Shown: piece by piece, positions 6,344-7,342 of the stretch
Layout: each line of letters opens with the position of its first letter
How positions within the stretch are numbered: the first letter of the stretch is position 1
Assembly: GCA_028702395.1 (NCBI GenBank)
Contig: JAQVOV010000081.1
Location: 1 to 7,342 of the forward strand
DNA: 7,342 bases
Origin: Candidatus Omnitrophota bacterium
GTDB lineage: Bacteria; Omnitrophota; Gorgyraeia; JABMRN01
Direction of reading: 5' to 3'
The notes under the pieces: model-generated
The model's database searches: none
What the model was told of the DNA's origin: nothing
The model's input: the letters and a program-made list of their open reading frames with translations, nothing else
Translations under genes and position numbers: made by a program

Positions 6344-7128
6344 AGCTCCTTACCCCGTCTTTTCTCTGTTGTTTTTTTATCTATAGGCACACTTGGATCT
6401 CTGTGCTTATCATAAACACATCTTACATTGAACTCATAAAAAAGTTTTTTTATCTCTTCCATTTGTTTTGGAGTTATTGGTTTTTCCTGAGATTTACGTA
6501 AAGGGGTATTGAGCTCTATAAGGTCAGGATTGATCTCTTTGGCCAATAAAACGAACTGCTCTGCTTCATTAATATTACTTTGCAAGAACATGATCTGTAA
6601 ACAAAGTTCTCCTTTATACTCTTGTCTAAAAAGCTTTAACCCTGCTATAATACTGTTATAAGTAATGGCCTTACTTTGAGTGCTTATGATAGCAAAAGTT
6701 CTATCTGTTGCAGCGTCAAGTTTACACTGGACCATATCGGCATATGACAACTCTTCTCTTACATCTTTTCTGAATAATAAAGATGAATTTGTTAAAACAG
6801 CTACTTTTTCTTTTCTTTTTTGCTTTATTTTTTTTATAGTTTCCCCTAAATTCAAAGCTAAGGTAGGCTCTCCGTTCCCTGAAAAAGTTATATAATCAAT
6901 ATCTCTATTCTTGACAGACAGAACTTCCTTAACAACATCTTCTGTAGGGACAAATACCTTTCTTTCTAGGACATAAAAAGGCGTAGGCCCAACTTGACAA
7001 TAAGAGCAATTGAATGAACATTGTTTTTGTTTTTGCGACAAAAGATCCACACCTAACGAATTCCCTAGTCGCCATGATTTAACAGGACCATATACGTATT
7101 TCATTTTAAAATCTGTTCGCTGTGCCAA
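6340..7128 (-). CDS. Radical SAM protein, TYW1/Taw1-like (COG0731-type)
   Basis: The 262-residue protein has C37-S-F-N-C41-S-Y-C44, the CxxxCxxC motif that binds the radical SAM 4Fe-4S cluster. It is preceded by Y-G-P-V-K-S-W-R-L-G-N-S-L-G-V-D (13-28), typical of this family, and followed by the SAM-contacting G-N-G-E-P-T-L (84-90). Archaeal and eukaryotic relatives act in wyosine tRNA synthesis. Bacterial members like this one have no established substrate that I know of, and bacteria lack wyosine, so the tRNA role should not be copied over. The start is TTG (7126-7128), chosen because GGAG lies seven bases upstream. The in-frame ATG at 7104, eight codons in, has no ribosome site. It is the first gene of the operon with the small membrane protein and hexokinase. 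Confidence 0.88.
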   Translation of the reverse strand: MAQRTDFKMKYVYGPVKSWRLGNSLGVDLLSQKQKQCSFNCSYCQVGPTPFYVLERKVFVPTEDVVKEVLSVKNRDIDYITFSGNGEPTLALNLGETIKKIKQKRKEKVAVLTNSSLLFRKDVREELSYADMVQCKLDAATDRTFAIISTQSKAITYNSIIAGLKLFRQEYKGELCLQIMFLQSNINEAEQFVLLAKEINPDLIELNTPLRKSQEKPITPKQMEEIKKLFYEFNVRCVYDKHRDPSVPIDKKTTEKRRGKEL

Positions 7129-7135
7129 GTGTTTG

Positions 7136-7141
7136 CTCCTT
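7136..7141 (-). promoter_or_regulatory. Ribosome binding site that decides a TTG start
   Basis: AAGGAG lies seven bases upstream of the TTG at 7126-7128. Nothing comparable lies upstream of the in-frame ATG at 7102-7104. This favours the rarer TTG codon as the true start of the radical SAM gene. Confidence 0.75.
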
Positions 7142-7162
7142 TTATAAGACTTTGTGACCCGA

Positions 7163-7181
7163 TCGCAATCTATGATGGCGA
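7163..7181. repeat. Imperfect hairpin related to the 4536-4552 palindrome
   Basis: TCGCAATC, loop TAT, GATGGCGA forms an eight-base stem with one mismatch. It keeps the right arm GATGGCGA of the hairpin at 4536-4553 and matches that segment at 14 of 18 aligned bases. It is best read as a decayed or diverged member of the same hairpin family. It lies in the leader of the radical SAM operon. Confidence 0.5.
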
Positions 7182-7198
7182 ACCTTTTCCTTTTTTTA

Positions 7199-7271
7199 GA
7201 GGAACAGGCAGCCTGTCCCTACATCCGTATTGCTTTCTCTTCTTCTTAGGGCAGACACATAGGTCTGCCCC
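7199..7271. repeat. Two-hairpin dispersed repeat, copy B
   Basis: Hairpin 1 is ACAGG (7204-7208), CAG loop, CCTGT (7212-7216), and it extends to GG/CC past one mismatch. Hairpin 2 is GGGCAGAC (7249-7256), loop ACATAG, GTCTGCCC (7263-7270). The T-run and GAGGAACAGGCAGCCTGT core are identical to copy A at 1084-1101, and the second hairpin with its flanks is also identical. The spacer differs in length and sequence. Copies A and B lie in the same orientation, about 6.1 kb apart, and bracket the rhomboid-to-radical-SAM gene block. Confidence 0.85.
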
Positions 7272-7342
7272 ACTAGTGTCCGGTTAAAGTTTTTTATTAT
7301 TCTATAACTTGTTCTTTTTCAATATGTTATACAGAAAATATC

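Noticed and set aside
7140..7145. TATAAA just upstream of the radical SAM gene as a -10 box
   Set aside because: Transcription would start around the ribosome site and exclude it from the message, so it cannot serve the TTG start that the ribosome site supports.
7294..7322. Possible promoter TTGAAA - 17 bases - TAATAA reading toward the radical SAM operon
   Set aside because: The boxes match only partly in very AT-rich DNA, they overlap a possible gene end at the window edge, and the leader would be about 160 bases. Too weak to annotate.

Overview
This is a low-GC bacterial window. The genes are AT-rich with dense, conserved protein families, while the gaps hold GC-richer repeats. All supported genes read on the minus strand, so they are described from high to low coordinates. 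No ribosomal or taxonomic marker is present. A eukaryote-type hexokinase, an AmrS radical SAM enzyme and intergenic 'word' repeats together suggest an uncultivated or candidate-phylum bacterium (something like Omnitrophota or a relative). That placement is inference only.

Right part (7128 to 4761): a tightly packed three-gene operon. It encodes a TYW1-like (COG0731-type) radical SAM protein with a TTG start, a 92-residue single-pass membrane protein that overlaps it by ATGA, and a complete eukaryote-type hexokinase that overlaps the small gene by 13 bases. Upstream of the operon (7129-7342) lie a small imperfect hairpin and a two-hairpin dispersed repeat. The edge of a mobile element is possible but unproven.

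Middle (4760-4505): a 256-base gap full of structure. It holds ten TGACTAG-type heptamers, an opposing array of four CTAGTCA-type heptamers, an 18-base palindrome between them, and a 55-base nested palindromic element that sits exactly between two heptamers.

Left-centre (4504 to 1406): amrS, then an exported TPR protein with a gluzincin (peptidase MA-like) HExxH domain, then a rhomboid intramembrane protease. They share one direction with short gaps (51 and 72 bases) and may be co-transcribed. The last two suggest an envelope proteolysis theme.

Left end (1405-1): a 545-base gap holds a second copy of the two-hairpin repeat, a long degenerate heptamer-phased tract and a likely promoter. That promoter reads into a secreted or membrane-anchored protein of unknown family, which runs off the window.

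The most unusual signal is in the non-coding DNA. Different 7-base words are arrayed in several gaps and share only the 7-base period. Two palindromic repeat families are interspersed with them.
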